NCBI GenBank assembly: GCA_002390825.1
Contig: DGQR01000215.1
Span: 1-6,672, forward strand
Source of the DNA: Rhodoferax sp. UBA4409
GTDB taxonomy: Bacteria > Pseudomonadota > Gammaproteobacteria > Burkholderiales > Burkholderiaceae_C
Reading direction: 5' to 3'
Length of the DNA: 6,672 bases
In this document: positions 4,664-6,672 of the stretch, in pieces
How positions within the stretch are numbered: the stretch's first letter is position 1
How the letters are laid out: each line of letters starts with the position of its first letter
Program-made: the position numbers and the translations under genes
The notes under the pieces: model-generated
Told to the model about the DNA's origin: nothing
The model's database searches: none
Seen by the model: only the letters and a program-made list of their open reading frames with translations

Positions 4664-6672
4664 ATACCCCCTTCCAACCTCTCCAGAAGTGGTTTACCAA
4701 CAATGCTGGCGTGATGCAGGGTGCGGCAGCGCCACTCCTAGTGGTGGCGATTTTGTCCATGATGGTGCTCCCACTGCCGCCTCTGTTGCTGGACATGTTC
4801 TTCACCGTCAACATTGCCGTGGCACTGATGGTGATGATGGTCGCTGCTTACATGATCCGACCGCTGGACTTTGCGGCATTCCCCTCAGTGTTGCTGCTCA
4901 CAACTTTGATGCGCCTGTCGCTGAACGTTGCATCCACACGCGTCGTGCTGCTCGAGGGCCACACCGGCCCGGGCGCTGCAGGCGCGGTCATTGAGGCCTT
5001 CGGCCACTTTCTGATCGGAGGCAACTTTGCCGTCGGTTTGATCGTGTTTTCCATTCTGGTGGTCATCAACTTTGTGGTGGTCACCAAGGGTGCGGAACGG
5101 ATCGCAGAAGTCTCGGCCCGCTTCACACTGGATGCGATGCCAGGCAAACAAATGGCGGTGGATGCCGACCTGAACGCTGGCCTGATTGATGAGAAAGAGG
5201 CCAAGCGCCGTCGCGCAGAGGTAGGTGAAGAAGCCGAGTTTTTCGGATCCATGGACGGTGCATCCAAATTCGTACGCGGTGACGCAGTGGCCGGTATTTT
5301 GATCTTGCTGATTACGATTTTCGGTGGCTTTGCAATCGGCATGTTGCAGCACGATCTCAGCGCCTCTCAGGCTGCGAACACCTACATCCTGTTGGCGGTG
5401 GGTGACGCACTGGTCGCCCAAATCCCAGGTTTGCTCATCTCGGTAGCCGCAGCCATGGTGGTGTCCCGGGTGGGCAAGGACAAAGACATCGGCAAGCAGA
5501 TCGTCGGCCAGATGTTTATGTCACCCAAAGTGTTGGGCATTACCGCGGTCATCATGATCATTTTGGGTTTGATCCCCAACATGCCGCATTTTGTGTTCTT
5601 GAGTATTGGTGCAGTTCTGGGCTACGGTGCCTGGGTGCTTAATAAAAAGCCGGTCCCGACCGAAACTGATACAGCCCCTGTAGCCCCCACTGGCGACGGA
5701 GACGCCACCTGGGATGACCTGCAGCCGGTGGACCAACTGGGCCTGGAACTGGGCTACCGCCTGATTGCATTGGTGGACAAAACCCGCCAGGGCGACCTAC
5801 TGAACCGTATCAAAGGTGTGCGCCGCAAGTTTGCACAAGAGGTGGGCTTCCTGCCGCCATCGGTACACGTCCGCGACAACCTGGAGCTCAAGCCCAGCGC
5901 TTACCGGATCACACTCCGCGGCGTGATCGTCGGCGAGGGGGAAGCATTTCCCGGCAACTACCTGGCCATCAATCCCGGTGGCATTACCACCCCGCTGATC
6001 GGCACTGCCACCACCGACCCCGCGTTCGGACTCCCCGCACACTGGATCGATGAACGCCAGAAGGAAGCCGCACAAATGGCCGGATTTACGGTGGTTGATT
6101 CTGAGACCGTCATGGCAACCCATTTGTCACACTTGATGCAGGTCCACGCCGCCAAGCTGCTCAGCCGTACCGAGACCCAGCAACTGGTCGAGCACGTCAG
6201 CCGGCTGGCACCGAAACTGATCGAAGAAGTGGTCCCCAAGATGATCTCGATTGCCGTGTTCCAGAAAGTCCTGCAGCTGCTGCTGGAGGAGTCGGTGCAC
6301 ATCCGCGACATCCGCACCATCATCGAGACCATCGCCGAGCACGCCACCACCGTCAGCGATCCGAACGAGCTGGCCAAGCGCGTGCGCGTGGCGCTCTCGC
6401 CGGCCATCGTGCAGCAGATCTACGGCCCCTCCAAGGAACTCAACGTCATCGCCATCGACCCGCCGCTGGAGCGCCTGCTGGTGCAGGCCCTGGGCCATGC
6501 CGGCGGCCCGGCGCTGGACCCCGGCGTGGCAGACATGCTCAGCCGCAACGCCGCCACCGTGGCCATGAAACAGGAAGAGACCGGCGTGCCGGCCTGCCTG
6601 CTGGTGCCCGACGCCATCCGCAATTCCATCGCGCGCCTGGTGCGCCGCGCCGCGCCGCGCATGCAGGTGCTG
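4660..6672 (+). CDS. flhA: Flagellar type III export gate protein FlhA (3' end outside window)
   Basis: FlhA forms the nonameric ring of the export gate, uses the proton motive force and docks export chaperones. The frame is open for 671 codons to the window edge; Salmonella FlhA has 692, so about 20 residues are missing. The first half holds some eight membrane helices, with the FHIPEP signature region LLLTTLMRLSLNVASTR at 78-94. Essential Salmonella residues occur at identical numbers: Arg94, Arg147, Arg154, Lys203, Asp208 and Asp249. A Pro/Thr/Asp-rich linker at about 329-350 leads to the cytoplasmic domain (WDDLQPVDQLGLELGYRLI from 351; GFLPPSVHVRDNLELKP). The ATG overlaps the flhB stop as ATGA, with GAAGG at 4645-4649 as ribosome binding site, so translation is probably coupled. 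Codon use shifts sharply to G/C third positions after about 6140, and TTG leucine codons stop after 6135. Confidence 0.97.
   Translation, partial: MNTPFQPLQKWFTNNAGVMQGAAAPLLVVAILSMMVLPLPPLLLDMFFTVNIAVALMVMMVAAYMIRPLDFAAFPSVLLLTTLMRLSLNVASTRVVLLEGHTGPGAAGAVIEAFGHFLIGGNFAVGLIVFSILVVINFVVVTKGAERIAEVSARFTLDAMPGKQMAVDADLNAGLIDEKEAKRRRAEVGEEAEFFGSMDGASKFVRGDAVAGILILLITIFGGFAIGMLQHDLSASQAANTYILLAVGDALVAQIPGLLISVAAAMVVSRVGKDKDIGKQIVGQMFMSPKVLGITAVIMIILGLIPNMPHFVFLSIGAVLGYGAWVLNKKPVPTETDTAPVAPTGDGDATWDDLQPVDQLGLELGYRLIALVDKTRQGDLLNRIKGVRRKFAQEVGFLPPSVHVRDNLELKPSAYRITLRGVIVGEGEAFPGNYLAINPGGITTPLIGTATTDPAFGLPAHWIDERQKEAAQMAGFTVVDSETVMATHLSHLMQVHAAKLLSRTETQQLVEHVSRLAPKLIEEVVPKMISIAVFQKVLQLLLEESVHIRDIRTIIETIAEHATTVSDPNELAKRVRVALSPAIVQQIYGPSKELNVIAIDPPLERLLVQALGHAGGPALDPGVADMLSRNAATVAMKQEETGVPACLLVPDAIRNSIARLVRRAAPRMQVL

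Noticed and set aside
4848..5421. Two overlapping minus-strand open frames inside flhA (4848-5342 and 4885-5421)
   Set aside because: They are antisense to strongly conserved FlhA membrane and FHIPEP sequence. Their composition is typical of reverse-frame shadows and no ribosome binding site or homologous domain is evident.
6251..6568. A plus-strand open frame in another frame within the 3' part of flhA
   Set aside because: It is rich in Ser, Arg, Pro and Thr, as expected from a shifted frame in very GC-rich coding DNA, and overlaps conserved FlhA sequence.

Overview
This window is a flagellar motility and chemotaxis block from a betaproteobacterium. The best fit is Burkholderiales, family Comamonadaceae (Rhodoferax, Curvibacter or Acidovorax-like). 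Three things point there: flhDC leads directly into motAB, as in beta- and gammaproteobacteria that use the FlhD4C2 master regulator; a true CheZ phosphatase is present; and a repeat-like element after flhC resembles intergenic repeats I remember from Comamonadaceae genomes (not verified by search).

All genes lie on the + strand. The order is: 3' end of flhC (1-346, 5' part outside the window), motA (510-1367), motB (1386-2327), cheY (2387-2776), cheZ (2779-3414), flhB (3509-4663) and flhA (4660 to the window edge, with stop codon outside). The flhC-motA gap (347-509) holds the repeat-like element and then a well-formed sigma-28 (FliA) promoter. The motB-cheY gap is 59 AT-rich bases with a ribosome binding site but no convincing promoter. 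The cheZ-flhB gap (94 bases) holds three consecutive hairpins. The first is terminator-like and the last brackets the flhB ribosome binding site. flhB and flhA overlap by ATGA.

The genes form a logical set. FlhC is half of the flagellar master activator. MotA and MotB are the proton-driven stator. CheY-P is the signal that switches motor direction and CheZ removes its phosphate. FlhB and FlhA are core export-gate proteins of the flagellar type III secretion apparatus. Every protein keeps the key residues I could check: the FlhC zinc cysteines, MotA Arg/Glu/Pro, MotB Asp34, the CheY phosphorylation site, CheZ Asp/Gln, the FlhB NPTH cleavage site, and the FlhA essential Arg/Lys/Asp at the same numbers as in Salmonella.

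I see no new system here. The points most worth checking are a codon-usage mosaic, the hairpin over the flhB start, and how the early genes flhBA are expressed downstream of a late FliA promoter. In the mosaic, both ends of the window (about 1-150 and about 6140-6672) have very high GC at third codon positions and the 6 kb between them does not. This suggests a recombined segment or an assembly junction.
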